64,000 nucleotides of DNA from Paractinoplanes bogorensis (GCF_018829635.1 NZ_JAHKKG010000019.1:1-64000), one strand, 5' to 3'. Counted from the first letter of the stretch, positions 43,914 through 53,068 are shown. A program made the numbers and translations. Notes: generated by a model from the letters alone, not told the origin.

Positions 43914-44110
43914 GGCCTGCGCCGAGGCCCAGGCGGCGCCTGACGGCGTCCGTAGAACGGCCAATCGGCCGACGTCAGCCACCACCTGGTCCGCACCGCA
44001 GACCCGCGTGATCCACCGGACAGACCTTAGCCCTGCCTGCGAAAGCACCGGTCGCGGAAGCGCGCGTCCGGTGCTGGGTGCTGCCCTCGGCCGACCTGCC
44101 GGAGCATGAC

Positions 44111-44175
44111 CATGACACCGATGACATGGTGTTGAAGATTTAGCCATGACACCGGTGACAAACACCGGTGACATG
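44111..44175. promoter_or_regulatory. Cluster of three LacI-type operators
   Basis: CATGACACCGATGACATG at 44111-44128 (one mismatch to the palindromic consensus), CATGACACCGGTGACAAA at 44145-44162, and a half-conserved copy ending ACACCGGTGACATG at 44175. They lie 215-280 bp upstream of the zinc dehydrogenase start. The preceding stretch 43914-44110 shows no gene. Confidence 0.78.
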
Positions 44176-44232
44176 CCCTACTGTGCGTTTCAAACGAGTT
44201 AACAAGTGGTCCCGCTCACAGGGCCGAAAGCC

Positions 44233-44347
44233 AGGCCGAGCAGGACCGGAAGCACGAGCCGAGCAAGACCGGAAGCACAAGCCGGGCAGGACCGGAAGCG
44301 CAAGCCGAGCAAGGTCGGAAGCACGAGCCGAGCAGGACCGGAAGCCA
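44233..44347. repeat. 23-bp tandem repeat in the dehydrogenase leader
   Basis: Five copies of a 23-bp unit of the form GAGCCGAGCAGGACCGGAAG plus three bases start at 44233, 44256, 44279, 44302 and 44325. They occupy the leader between the operators and the dehydrogenase ATG at 44390. Because 23 is not a multiple of three the frame cycles and no constant peptide is made. Confidence 0.88.
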
Positions 44348-44389
44348 CGCCGATCAGGGCTGGAAACGAAGCCAGGAAGGGGAATTCGC

Positions 44390-45421
44390 ATGGAAGCGCA
44401 CGCCGCTCGCCGAGCCGTAGTAACCGAGCCCGGCCGGGTCGAGATCCAGCCCGCCGAGGTGCCGGCACCCGGCCCCGGCCAGGTCGTCATCCGTATGCGG
44501 ATGGTCGGCATCTGCGGCTCCGACGTGCACGCCTTCCACGCCCGGCACCCGTTCGTGTCCCTGCCCTACAGCCCCGGCCACGAGATCTTCGGCGTTGTCG
44601 AAGCAGTCGGCCCCGATGTCACCGGTGTCACCGCAAACGCACGGGTCGTCGTCGAGCCGATTCTGTCCTGCGGCGACTGCAAGTACTGCCGGGACGGCCG
44701 CTACAACCTCTGCACCACCATGTCGTTCTTCGGCTGCACCACGGCCGACGGCGGACTCGCCGACTACCTCGTCGTCCCGGCCGACCGTGTCGTCGCCGTC
44801 CCCGACGAGGTCAGCGATCTGGCCGCCGTCCTGGTCGAACCGCTCTCCACCCCGGTCCACGCGGTCCGGCTGGCCGGACCCGACCTCACCGGCCGCACCG
44901 TCGCCATCCTCGGCGCCGGCACCATCGGCCTGCTCACCCTCGTCGCCGCCCGTCACGCCGGCGCCGCCCGGATCGCCGTCAGCGACCTCGCCCCCGGCAA
45001 ACGCGAGCTGGCCCGCGCCCTCGGCGCCGACTCCGTGCACGACGCGGCGTCGGCGTCGATGGTCCAGGACATCCGGGACGACCTCGGCACCAGCGCCGAC
45101 ATCGTTTTCGACTGCGTGGCCGTGCAGAGCTCGGTCGATCAGGCCATCGCCATCGCGCTCAAGGGCGGCACCGTCATGATCGTCGGTGTGCCGGCCGCGC
45201 CGGTCACCGTTCCGCTGCCCGAGATCCAGGACCTTCAGGTACGCGTCCAGGGCAGCGCCACCTACACCCGCGACGACATCGAGAACGCCGTCGCCCTGCT
45301 CGCCGCCGGGGCCGTCGACCCCGAGCGGATCATCACCGCCCGCTACCCGCTGGCCGAGATTGACGAGGCCTTCGCCGCCGCGTGCAGCGGCCGTCACGTC
45401 AAGGTCGTCGTCACCGCATAG
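44390..45421 (+). CDS. Zinc-dependent polyol/sorbitol-type dehydrogenase (MDR)
   Basis: A 343-residue medium-chain dehydrogenase. Catalytic zinc ligands C42 (GICGSDVH) and H64-E65 (SPGHEIFG), the structural-zinc cysteines C94, C97, C100 and C108, and the NAD motif AILGAGTIGLLTL are all present. It resembles sorbitol/xylitol/threonine dehydrogenases. The ATG at 44390 follows AGGAAGGGG; the frame is open farther upstream only through the 23-bp repeat. It starts the dehydrogenase-transporter-SDR operon. Confidence 0.9.
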   Translation: MEAHAARRAVVTEPGRVEIQPAEVPAPGPGQVVIRMRMVGICGSDVHAFHARHPFVSLPYSPGHEIFGVVEAVGPDVTGVTANARVVVEPILSCGDCKYCRDGRYNLCTTMSFFGCTTADGGLADYLVVPADRVVAVPDEVSDLAAVLVEPLSTPVHAVRLAGPDLTGRTVAILGAGTIGLLTLVAARHAGAARIAVSDLAPGKRELARALGADSVHDAASASMVQDIRDDLGTSADIVFDCVAVQSSVDQAIAIALKGGTVMIVGVPAAPVTVPLPEIQDLQVRVQGSATYTRDDIENAVALLAAGAVDPERIITARYPLAEIDEAFAAACSGRHVKVVVTA

Positions 45422-45490
45422 CCGCAGTTCCGCAAAAAACCGAGAGAGAAGCCCTCCCCGGCTGATACACGCATTTCTGGAGGTCACACC

Positions 45491-46849
45491 ATGGGGAAAT
45501 CGAGAATAGCCGTCGCCGCCGCCGCGGCCTGCGCACTGGCGCTGTCGGCCTGTTCCGGCGCCGGGACGTCGGACAACGCGAGCTCTTCCGACGGGGGAGC
45601 GCAGGAGATCACCGTCCTGATGGTCGGCAACCCGCAGATGGAGGACATCCAGAAGCTGACCGCCGACAACTTCACCAAGCAGACCGGCATCACGGTGAAG
45701 TACACGATCCTGCCGGAGAACGAACTGCGCGACAAGGTGACCCAGGACGTCGCCAACCAGGGCGGCCAGTACGACGTGGTCACCATCGGGGCGTACGAGG
45801 TGCCGATCTGGTCGAAGAACGGCTGGCTGCACGAGCTGTCCACGCAGATGGACGCCGACACCGCGTACGACAAGGCCGACCTGCTCAAGCCGATGGTCAC
45901 CGTGGCCAGCGGCGAGGACGGCAAGATGTACGGCGCTCCGTTCTACGGCGAGTCGTCGCTGCTCATGTACAACAAGGAGATGTTCGCGGCCAAGGGCCTG
46001 ACGATGCCCGAGCGCCCCACGTGGGAGCAGGTGGCCGACCTGGCCGCCAAGGTCGACGACAAGGCCGGCGGCGTCGCGGGCATCTGTCTGCGCGGGCTGC
46101 CCGGGTGGGGTGAGGGCGTCGCGTCGCTGACCACCATCGTGAACACGTACGGGGGAACCTGGTTCGAAAAGGACTGGACCCCCAAGCTGAACGCACCCGA
46201 GTTCAAGGAAGCCACCAAGTTCTACGTCGACCTGGCCCGTGCGCACGGCGAGCCCGGTGTGGCGCAGTCCGGCTTCACCGAGTGCCTGAACATCTTCAGC
46301 CAGGGCAAGTCGGCCATGTGGTACGACGCCACGTCCGCCGCCGGCACGGTCGAAGACCCGAACGCTTCGAAGGTCGCGGGCAAGGTCGGTTACGTGTACG
46401 CCCCGGTGAACAAGACCAAGTACTCGGGCTGGCTCTGGTCGTGGGACTGGGCGATGCCCAAGACCACCAAGAAGGCCGACGCCTCGTGGAAGTTCATCAG
46501 CTGGGCCACCAGCAAGGACTACGAGCAGCTGGTCGGCAAGGAGCTGGGCTGGTCGCGCGTCCCGGCCGGCAAGCGCACCTCGACGTACTCGATCCCGGAG
46601 TACAAGGACTCCGCCAAGGCGTTCGCGGACATCACGCTCGACTCGATCGCCAACGCCGACCCGGCCAACCCGGGCCTGCAGCCGCGACCGGCGACCGGCG
46701 TCCAGTTCGTGGCCATCCCCGAGTTCCAGGACCTCGGCACCAAGGTGTCGCAGGAGATCGCGGCCGCGCTCACCGGTCGTAAGACGGTCGACCAGGCGCT
46801 CGACGAGAGCCAGAAGCTGGCCGAGGCCGTGGCCAAGAACTACAAGTAG
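45491..46849 (+). CDS. Polyol ABC transporter substrate-binding lipoprotein
   Basis: A 452-residue binding protein with a lipoprotein signal (LALSACSG, cysteine 21). The C-terminal pattern GLQPRPATGVQFVAIPEFQDLGTKVSQEI and the AMWYDATSAAGTVEDP segment are typical of sorbitol/mannitol-binding proteins (SmoE/MtlE type). This fits the dehydrogenases at both ends of the operon. The stop TAG directly abuts the GTG of the first permease. Confidence 0.9.
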   Translation: MGKSRIAVAAAAACALALSACSGAGTSDNASSSDGGAQEITVLMVGNPQMEDIQKLTADNFTKQTGITVKYTILPENELRDKVTQDVANQGGQYDVVTIGAYEVPIWSKNGWLHELSTQMDADTAYDKADLLKPMVTVASGEDGKMYGAPFYGESSLLMYNKEMFAAKGLTMPERPTWEQVADLAAKVDDKAGGVAGICLRGLPGWGEGVASLTTIVNTYGGTWFEKDWTPKLNAPEFKEATKFYVDLARAHGEPGVAQSGFTECLNIFSQGKSAMWYDATSAAGTVEDPNASKVAGKVGYVYAPVNKTKYSGWLWSWDWAMPKTTKKADASWKFISWATSKDYEQLVGKELGWSRVPAGKRTSTYSIPEYKDSAKAFADITLDSIANADPANPGLQPRPATGVQFVAIPEFQDLGTKVSQEIAAALTGRKTVDQALDESQKLAEAVAKNYK

Positions 46850-47779
46850 GTGACCACTACGGTCGCCCGGCCGGACAGGCGCACCCAGCCGCCTGTCCGG
46901 CCCGTCAAGGGCGGAGCCAAGGACCGTTGGGTACGCCGGGCACCGTTGCTGCCGGCTCTGATCTTCGCGATCGTCGTGACCCAGGTGCCGTTCCTGGTCA
47001 CGCTCTATCTCTCCACGCAGGGCTGGAACGCGCTGCGGCCGGGCCAGCGCAAATTCGTCGGCCTCGACAACTACGCGTCCGTCCTCACCGACTCGCGGCT
47101 GCGGGCGGCGCTGGCCAACACGGTGCTGCTGACCGCGGGTGCGGTGATCTTCTCGCTGATCCTGGGTCTGGCGCTGGCCGTCCTGCTCGATCGCAAGTTC
47201 ATCGGCCGGTCGGTGGTGCGCACCATGCTCATCACACCGTTCCTGGTGATGCCGATCGCCGCCGCGCTCCTCTGGAAACACGCGATCTACAACCCGACGT
47301 ACGGGCTCATCAATGGTCTTTTCGGTGGCTCGACCGACTGGGTGTCCTCGTATCCGAAGGCGGCCGTGATCGCCACGCTGGTGTGGCAGTGGACGCCGTT
47401 CATGATGCTGATCCTGCTGGCCGGCCTGCAGTCGCAGTCGGAGGAGGTGCTCGAGGCGGCCAAGGTCGACGGCGCCAACGCGTGGCAGATCTTCCGCCGG
47501 ATGACGTTGCCGCACCTGCGGATGTACCTCGAACTGGGTGCGCTGCTCGGTTCCATCTATCTGGTCAACACGTTCGACGCGGTCTTCACGATCACGCAGG
47601 GCGGCCCGGGCACGGCGACGACCAATCTGCCGTACGAGATCTATCTGACGATGTTCCGCAAGTTCGAGTACGGCGAGGCGTCCGCGGCCGGTGTGATCGT
47701 GGTGCTGCTGACCCTGATCGTCGCGACCTTCGCGCTGCGCGTCATCTCGGGTCTGTTCAAGATGGAGGACAGCCGATGA
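46850..47779 (+). CDS. Polyol ABC transporter permease (SmoF-like)
   Basis: A 309-residue MalF-type permease with six membrane helices; the EAA loop reads LEAAKVDGANAWQIFRRMTLPHL. Its GTG begins on the base after the binding-protein stop and it overlaps the second permease by four bases (ATGA). Same transporter as its neighbours; no ATPase gene is present in the operon. Confidence 0.92.
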   Translation: MTTTVARPDRRTQPPVRPVKGGAKDRWVRRAPLLPALIFAIVVTQVPFLVTLYLSTQGWNALRPGQRKFVGLDNYASVLTDSRLRAALANTVLLTAGAVIFSLILGLALAVLLDRKFIGRSVVRTMLITPFLVMPIAAALLWKHAIYNPTYGLINGLFGGSTDWVSSYPKAAVIATLVWQWTPFMMLILLAGLQSQSEEVLEAAKVDGANAWQIFRRMTLPHLRMYLELGALLGSIYLVNTFDAVFTITQGGPGTATTNLPYEIYLTMFRKFEYGEASAAGVIVVLLTLIVATFALRVISGLFKMEDSR

Positions 47780-48582
47780 TTCGCCGTTCCTTGTGGGGTG
47801 TCGTCGCCTGGATCGCGGGGATCGTCTTCGTGTTCCCGGTCATCTGGATGGTGCTGACCGCCTTCAAGCAGGAGAACGCGGCCGCCACCAACCCGCCGAC
47901 GTGGTTCTTCACGCCCACGCTGGACCAGTTCGCGCTGGTGTTCGACCGCAACATGACCCCGTTCCTGCTGAACAGCCTGATGGCCTCGCTGTTCTCCACG
48001 CTCATCGTGGTGCTGCTGGCGACCCCCGCCGCGTACGCGCTCTCCCTGCGCCCCGTGGCCAAGTGGAGCGACTCGCTGTTCTTCTTCATCAGCACCAAGA
48101 TGATGCCCGCGGTGGCCGCCTTCCTGCCGGTCTATCTGCTGGTCAAGCACCTGGGCATGCTCGACAACGTGTGGACGATGGTCATCCTCTACACGTCGAT
48201 GAACCTGCCGCTCGCCGTCTGGATGATGCGGTCGTTCCTGCTCGAGGTGCCGCGCGAGGTACTCGAGGCGGGCGAGGTCGACGGCGCGTCCCTGATCACC
48301 TCGATCCGCAAGATCATTCTGCCGATCGTGAGTCCCGGGCTGGCCGCCACCGCGCTGATCTGCTTCATCTTCAGCTGGAACGAGTTCTTCCTCGCCCTCA
48401 ACCTGACCGCCACCAACGCCAGCACCGCCCCGATCTTCCTGGTCGGCTTCATCTCCAGCGAGGGTGCCTTCCTGGCCCGGCTGTGCGCGGCGGCCACCAT
48501 CGTGTCCCTGCCCGTGCTCATCGCCGGCTGGGTGGCCCAGAACAAACTCGTCCGCGGTCTTTCCATGGGCGCCGTCAAATAG
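47776..48582 (+). CDS. Polyol ABC transporter permease (SmoG-like)
   Basis: A 268-residue MalG-type permease. The motifs FFISTKMMPAVAAFLPVYLLVK and the EAA loop LEAGEVDGASLITSIRKIILP are characteristic of sorbitol/mannitol permeases. It overlaps the preceding permease by four bases, and the SDR gene follows after five bases. Confidence 0.92.
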   Translation: MIRRSLWGVVAWIAGIVFVFPVIWMVLTAFKQENAAATNPPTWFFTPTLDQFALVFDRNMTPFLLNSLMASLFSTLIVVLLATPAAYALSLRPVAKWSDSLFFFISTKMMPAVAAFLPVYLLVKHLGMLDNVWTMVILYTSMNLPLAVWMMRSFLLEVPREVLEAGEVDGASLITSIRKIILPIVSPGLAATALICFIFSWNEFFLALNLTATNASTAPIFLVGFISSEGAFLARLCAAATIVSLPVLIAGWVAQNKLVRGLSMGAVK

Positions 48583-48587
48583 GTGTG

Positions 48588-49325
48588 ATGATCAACTTCA
48601 TGGACCTTTCCCACCGTACGATCCTGGTCACCGGCGCCTCCGGAAACATCGGTGCCGCCACCGTCCGGCTCCTGGTCGCCAGTGGAGCCAAGGTGATCGC
48701 CGCGGGCCCGAGCGACGAACTCCTCGCTCCTCTGGTGGCCGAGACCGGCGTACGCGGCCTGGCCTTCGACCTCACCTCGGAGGACGCGGTCCGCCGGGCG
48801 CTGAGCGACCTGCCGCTGGACGGCGTGGTCAACTGCGCCGGCCTCGGCGGCGTGGTCGGCCCGCTGGTCGACGCCGACCTCGACGTCTACGACAGCGTCA
48901 TGGCGGTGAACACCCGCGGCGCCTTCCTGGTGACCAAGTACGCGTCCCGCACGATGATCGCGGCCGGTCGCGGCGGCGCGATCGTCAACGTGTCGAGCCA
49001 GGCCGCCCTGGTCGCACTCCAGGGGCACATGGCGTACGGCGCCTCGAAAGCGGCCCTGGACAGCATGACCCGGGTGGCCGCGCTGGAACTGGGCCCGCAC
49101 AACATCCGGGTCAACAGCGTCAACCCCACCGTCGTGATGACCCCGATGTCGGCGTCCTACTGGGGGCGCCCCGAGATCCAGGACCCGTTCCTGTCCCAGA
49201 TGCCGCTGGGCCGATACGCCACCGAGGAGGAGATCGCCGCCCCGATCGTTTTCCTGCTGAGCGACGCGGCCGCAATGATCACCGGAGTGGTCCTCCCCAT
49301 TGACGGCGGCTACACCGCGCGCTGA
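48588..49325 (+). CDS. SDR dehydrogenase, L-xylulose-reductase-like
   Basis: A 245-residue short-chain dehydrogenase: GASGNIG cofactor motif (residues 16-22), catalytic Ser136/137, Tyr150 and Lys154 (YGASK). The stretch IVNVSSQAA ... ALELGPHNIRVNSVNPTVVMTPM is strikingly like dicarbonyl/L-xylulose reductases, which interconvert xylitol-type polyols and ketopentoses. Last gene of the operon, closed by a strong hairpin. With the zinc dehydrogenase it would allow polyol/ketose interconversion before phosphorylation by the FGGY kinase. Confidence 0.87.
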   Translation: MINFMDLSHRTILVTGASGNIGAATVRLLVASGAKVIAAGPSDELLAPLVAETGVRGLAFDLTSEDAVRRALSDLPLDGVVNCAGLGGVVGPLVDADLDVYDSVMAVNTRGAFLVTKYASRTMIAAGRGGAIVNVSSQAALVALQGHMAYGASKAALDSMTRVAALELGPHNIRVNSVNPTVVMTPMSASYWGRPEIQDPFLSQMPLGRYATEEEIAAPIVFLLSDAAAMITGVVLPIDGGYTAR

Positions 49326-49377
49326 TTCTTTCCGGTATTGACGGTCGCCGACCCGATTGACGCATTGTCCGGCCCTG

Positions 49378-49406
49378 AGGTGGGCGCGATAATATCGCGC
49401 CCACCT
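49378..49406 (+). terminator. Strong hairpin terminator of the polyol operon
   Basis: AGGTGGGCGCGATA, one A, then its exact complement TATCGCGCCCACCT: a 14-bp perfect stem 53 bp after the SDR stop. Confidence 0.88.
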
Positions 49407-49517
49407 TCCGCATTTCTATCGCTGGAATCGTGGACCGATAACCGGTCACCGGGAGGCTATTCTCACAACGCCGGGCACATTCCGATGTGGGACAAATCTG
49501 AGCGAGGCGATGAAGCG

Positions 49518-51024
49518 ATGTCCCCTCTCGACTCCTCGTACACGGTCTGGGGCGGCGTTCCCTCGCGTAATCCCGACTTCACCGGCCGCGGCGACTTGCT
49601 CGCGGCCCTCGATGAGAGGCTGCGGACGCAGAGCGTGACGGCCTTGCTGCCGCGGGCTCTGCACGGCATGGGTGGTGTCGGCAAGTCGCAGATCGCCACC
49701 GAGTACGCGTACCGGCATCGCGACGACTACGACATCGTCTGGTGGATCCCGTCGGAGCAACCCGCCCAGATCCTGCGGGCGTTGATCCAGCTCGGGGAGG
49801 CGCTCGAGCCTCGGGCGGGACGATCCGCAGACGCTGAAAGCCGCGCGGTGGCTCGGATTCATCCAGCGCGTCCTCGGCGACTTCGCGGAGGCGCGGGACA
49901 TCAACGCGGAGTCGCTGACCCGGCTGCGAGCGAGTCTCGGGGCGAACCATGAGGAGACGCTCGACGCGATGGCCCTGGTCGCCGGGGACCTGCGCGCTCA
50001 GGGCCGGTTCGAGCAGGCCCGGGACCTGGACCAGGAGACGCTGGACACGTGCCGTGCCACCTTCGGCCCGGACTATCCGGCGACTCTGAGCGCGGCGCAC
50101 GGCCTAGGGGTCAGCCTGCGGCTGACCGGCGAGTTCCGGACGGCCCTGGAGCGGGATTCGGACACATCGCGCCGGCTGGCCGACGTGCTCGGCATCAACC
50201 ACCCGCTCACCCTGTCCACGTTGAACGGCCTCACGCTGGATCTACGTGAGTGCGGGCGTTACATCGAGGCCCACATCGACCAGGAGAAGCTCTACGCTCG
50301 GACCCGGACCGTGCTGGGTGAGGATCACCCGCAAACGCTAATGGCGGCGCGGAATCTCGCAGTGTCCAGGCGGCGGGCCGGTGAGCACGAAACCGCGCGC
50401 AAACTCGCTCATGACACCATGACCCGATTGGCGCAGCGGTTCGGCCCGCTCAATCCGGAGACCGTCGCGGCGGCTCTGAACTACGCGGTCGACCTGCGCG
50501 AGGACGACCGGCTCGAGGAATCACTGGCGCTGGCCGTTCAGGCCCGGGAGAACTACGAACACCTCCTCGGTCCGAACCACCCCTACACGCTGTACGCCCG
50601 CACCAACCTGGGCATCGTGTTGCGGCTGCTCGGGCGGCTGGACGAGGCTCGGCAGCACGACTCGGCGGCCTACGACGGCCTCCGGGCGCGGCTCGGCCCC
50701 GACCACGCGATGACGCTGGCCGCCGCCACCAACCTGGCCGGCGACTACGCGGCCCAGGGAGACCCGGCCACCGCCCACGAGATCGACCGGGATGCGTGGT
50801 CGCGGTCCCGGGTTCGGCTGGGCGAAGACCATCCGTCGACGCTGGCCTGCGCGCTGAATCTCCACTTCGACCTGATTGCCCTGGGCCGGGCGGGCGAGGC
50901 TCGCGAGATCTACCGGGCCGTCATGGACGGCTGTCGCCGGGTGCTCGGTGATCAGCACCCGGCGATCCGGGCGGCCGAGGCGGGGGAGCGGGCCAACGGT
51001 GACGTCGACCCGATGCCGCTCTGA
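49518..51024 (+). pseudogene. fxsT: Decayed FxsT-like NB-ARC/TPR gene
   Basis: The first 98 codons from ATG 49518 read as the start of an FxSxx-system NB-ARC/TPR protein: NPDFTGRGDLLAALDERL, then the P-loop HGMGGVGKSQIATEYAYRH (residues 50-57 are the Walker A) and WWIPSEQPAQILRAL. Near 49800-49812 the match ends. Homology resumes in a different frame with SLGRDDPQTLKAARWLGFIQ and runs as six or more TPR units (EDHPQTL-type) to the stop at 51024. Roughly 300 or more residues of the NTPase domain are missing and the frame is shifted, so this is best read as a deletion pseudogene. It is convergent with the HExxH gene. Confidence 0.8.
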
Positions 51025-51026
51025 CG

Positions 51027-52856
51027 CTAGTCCGGAAGCGCCCGGCCCACCCACTCGGCGAGCTCCCGGGGTGCCGGATTCTCGCCCGGTCCGGCGAGCA
51101 GACGGCGATGAACGGCCAGGACGATCTCCGGTCGTTCATGGAGGGCGCGTGCGGCCCGCCCCGGCTTCAGAGCGAGGCCGAGCCCGGTCCAGGCGTCCAC
51201 GTCTTCGGGATCGTCGATCAGCCGGTCGGCGAATCCCTTGGCCGCGGTGTCGCGCTCGCCGAGGAACAGCGCCAGGTCGGCGTCGGTCAGGCCGGCCGCC
51301 CAGTCCTCGGCGCGGACGTCGTGGAAGTGGTCCGGCGCGATCAACCGGCGCCGCGCGAGGCCGAGCCGGCCCGCGGACCAGTACCGCATCTCCGGATCGG
51401 GCAGGACCGTCGACGGCCGGACAATCGCAGCCGGGGCGCCGTCCGACCAGAGCCGGGCCAGCGCCTCGATGTCCTCCGCCTCGGGCCGGCAGTGCCGGAT
51501 CCGCCACCCGGCCCGATGACCGTCGGCGACCAGCCTGGCCAGGGCGGCCGCCTCGCCGTCGACCTCGTCGTGCTGCCACGAGGCGAGCTCCTCGAGAAGG
51601 CCGTCGATGAACCGGACACCCTGGTCGGTCAGGCCGCCGGCCTGTCGTGCGGTGGCGAGCGCCTCGGTGGTCTGCATCCGGGCGTAGGCGTACTCGAAGT
51701 GGTGGAGCCGGCGGCCGGACCGCTTCCGCTCCCGCCAGAACGCCGTGATTCCGAGGAATGCGTAGACCCCCTGCAGCAGGCCGCCGGGCGGGCGGGGGTC
51801 GTCGCGCCACGGCGCGTACAACGAAGGGTTCCCGGCCGGGGTGGTCAGCGGGACCAGGTGCATGAGGCCGCCGAGCTTGATGTGCATGAACTCGTGGACG
51901 AGCGACACCGCGAGAGTCTCGGCGTCGGGCGGGGGCGAGCACATGACGGCGCCGAACGCCTCGCCGGTGGAGGCGCTGCGAGTGTCCCATCCGTCGCCGA
52001 CCGGCAGCGGGACGAGCGAGGTCACGCCGGCGGCGAGAGATGCCGCGAGCTCGGCGTGGTCGCGGGTGAGAATCGTCCACGCGTCGTCGAGCAGCTCGGT
52101 CCACCGGCCGAGCTCGGCCGGGCTCAAGGGGGCCGGGTCGACCGGGTCGGCCAGGTCCCGCATCGGATCGAGGCGGTCGAGCCAGACGATCAGTTCCGGT
52201 CCGGTGCCGACGGACACCTGCGGCAGCGGCCACCAGCCGTCGGCCTCGCCACCGTCGTCCGGCACGTCGATCCGCTGGTCGCCGTGGCTGAACCAGATGC
52301 GGCCGCCCGCGGTGCCGGCCTCGGCCACGTCGTAGCCCGTGCCGCGGGAGAAATGCGCCATGCCCAGCCGCGGCACCATCACCCGACCGTCGCGCAGCGG
52401 CACGACCGTGGTGAACGGCTGTCGTGCCGCGGCGGCGGCCGCGAGGGCGAGGGTATTGAACTGGCCGAAGTCGGTGTGGAGGGGCGCCGGGCTCGCGGCC
52501 CCGCCGAGCTGCCGGCGCAGGGCGTAGGCGAGCCAGTTGCCGACCTGGGGATGCATGATCAGCGCGGCCACCTCGGCCGGCGCGCTGACCTGTGCATCCT
52601 CCAGGGCGTGCCAGGCCGTGTCCACCGGTGGGAGTGGACCGAACAGGCCGGGATCCTGGGTGACGGCCCGGCGGAACGCGAGGAGCATGACCAGGCGTCT
52701 GTTCCACTGACCGTCCCACAGGGTGCGCACGACAGCGGGTGACCCGTTGCCGTGCGCGAGCTCTGCGAACGCCGATCCCGGCAGCTGCATCCGTGCCCGC
52801 TGTTCGGCGGCCGTCTCGTTCTCTGTCACGGTTTTTCGTAGCTCCTCAAGCGTCAC
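51027..52856 (-). CDS. HExxH-motif peptide-modifying enzyme (putative peptide beta-hydroxylase)
   Basis: A 609-residue protein with the family motif VHEFMHIKLGGLMHLV (H321, E322, H325). The N-terminal FAELAHGNGSPAVVRTLWDGQWNRRLVMLLAF is characteristic of HExxH-domain proteins found with FxSxx-COOH peptide systems, which are described as 2-oxoglutarate-type peptide hydroxylases. Start GTG 52856; ATG 52790 is possible. It lies 32 bp downstream of a 59-codon candidate precursor gene on the same strand and convergent with a decayed fxsT. No radical SAM partner (FxsB) is in the window. I infer modification of the small peptide. Confidence 0.82.
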   Translation of the reverse strand: MTLEELRKTVTENETAAEQRARMQLPGSAFAELAHGNGSPAVVRTLWDGQWNRRLVMLLAFRRAVTQDPGLFGPLPPVDTAWHALEDAQVSAPAEVAALIMHPQVGNWLAYALRRQLGGAASPAPLHTDFGQFNTLALAAAAAARQPFTTVVPLRDGRVMVPRLGMAHFSRGTGYDVAEAGTAGGRIWFSHGDQRIDVPDDGGEADGWWPLPQVSVGTGPELIVWLDRLDPMRDLADPVDPAPLSPAELGRWTELLDDAWTILTRDHAELAASLAAGVTSLVPLPVGDGWDTRSASTGEAFGAVMCSPPPDAETLAVSLVHEFMHIKLGGLMHLVPLTTPAGNPSLYAPWRDDPRPPGGLLQGVYAFLGITAFWRERKRSGRRLHHFEYAYARMQTTEALATARQAGGLTDQGVRFIDGLLEELASWQHDEVDGEAAALARLVADGHRAGWRIRHCRPEAEDIEALARLWSDGAPAAIVRPSTVLPDPEMRYWSAGRLGLARRRLIAPDHFHDVRAEDWAAGLTDADLALFLGERDTAAKGFADRLIDDPEDVDAWTGLGLALKPGRAARALHERPEIVLAVHRRLLAGPGENPAPRELAEWVGRALPD

Positions 52857-52888
52857 GCAAGGGGCGAGCTTCGATGAACGGTTCGCGA

Positions 52889-53068
52889 TCAGTCGGCGCG
52901 TCCGGGCGGGCCGGAGCCGCCCAGGTTGGCGCGCGGCCGCTCAACTTGTCGCAAGACTAGTCTAACGGCTCCGTTCAGATCTTTCCGGGCGTTCGAGCGC
53001 AGTTCGAGCAGTGAGTAGTCGTTCAAATCCGGTAGTTCCGTGGTGATGTCACGCTGAGCGAATGTCAC
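52889..53068 (-). CDS. Candidate RiPP precursor peptide for the HExxH enzyme
   Basis: A 59-codon gene, GTG at 53068 to TGA at 52889, not previously obvious because of its size. The peptide starts MTFAQRDITTELPDLNDYSL, continues with a helical leader (LLELRSNARKDLNGAVRLVL) and ends with RQVERPRANLGGSGPPGRAD. The leader has the LPDL...L..L pattern seen at the start of FxSxx-COOH peptides, but the C-terminus lacks FxSxx and is instead Gly/Pro-rich with Arg, Asn and Asp, plausible hydroxylation sites. GGAAA lies eight bases before the start, and the HExxH gene follows after 32 bp. Recognition is by position and pattern only. Confidence 0.65.
   Translation of the reverse strand: MTFAQRDITTELPDLNDYSLLELRSNARKDLNGAVRLVLRQVERPRANLGGSGPPGRAD

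Noticed and set aside
44168-44389. N-terminal extension of the zinc dehydrogenase
   Set aside because: It is made of the 23-bp repeat, and AGGAAGGGG before ATG 44390 gives a clear start with the normal family N-terminus.
49338-49517. Upstream extension of the fxsT-like gene
   Set aside because: It contains the SDR operon terminator hairpin; the recognisable protein starts at ATG 49518.
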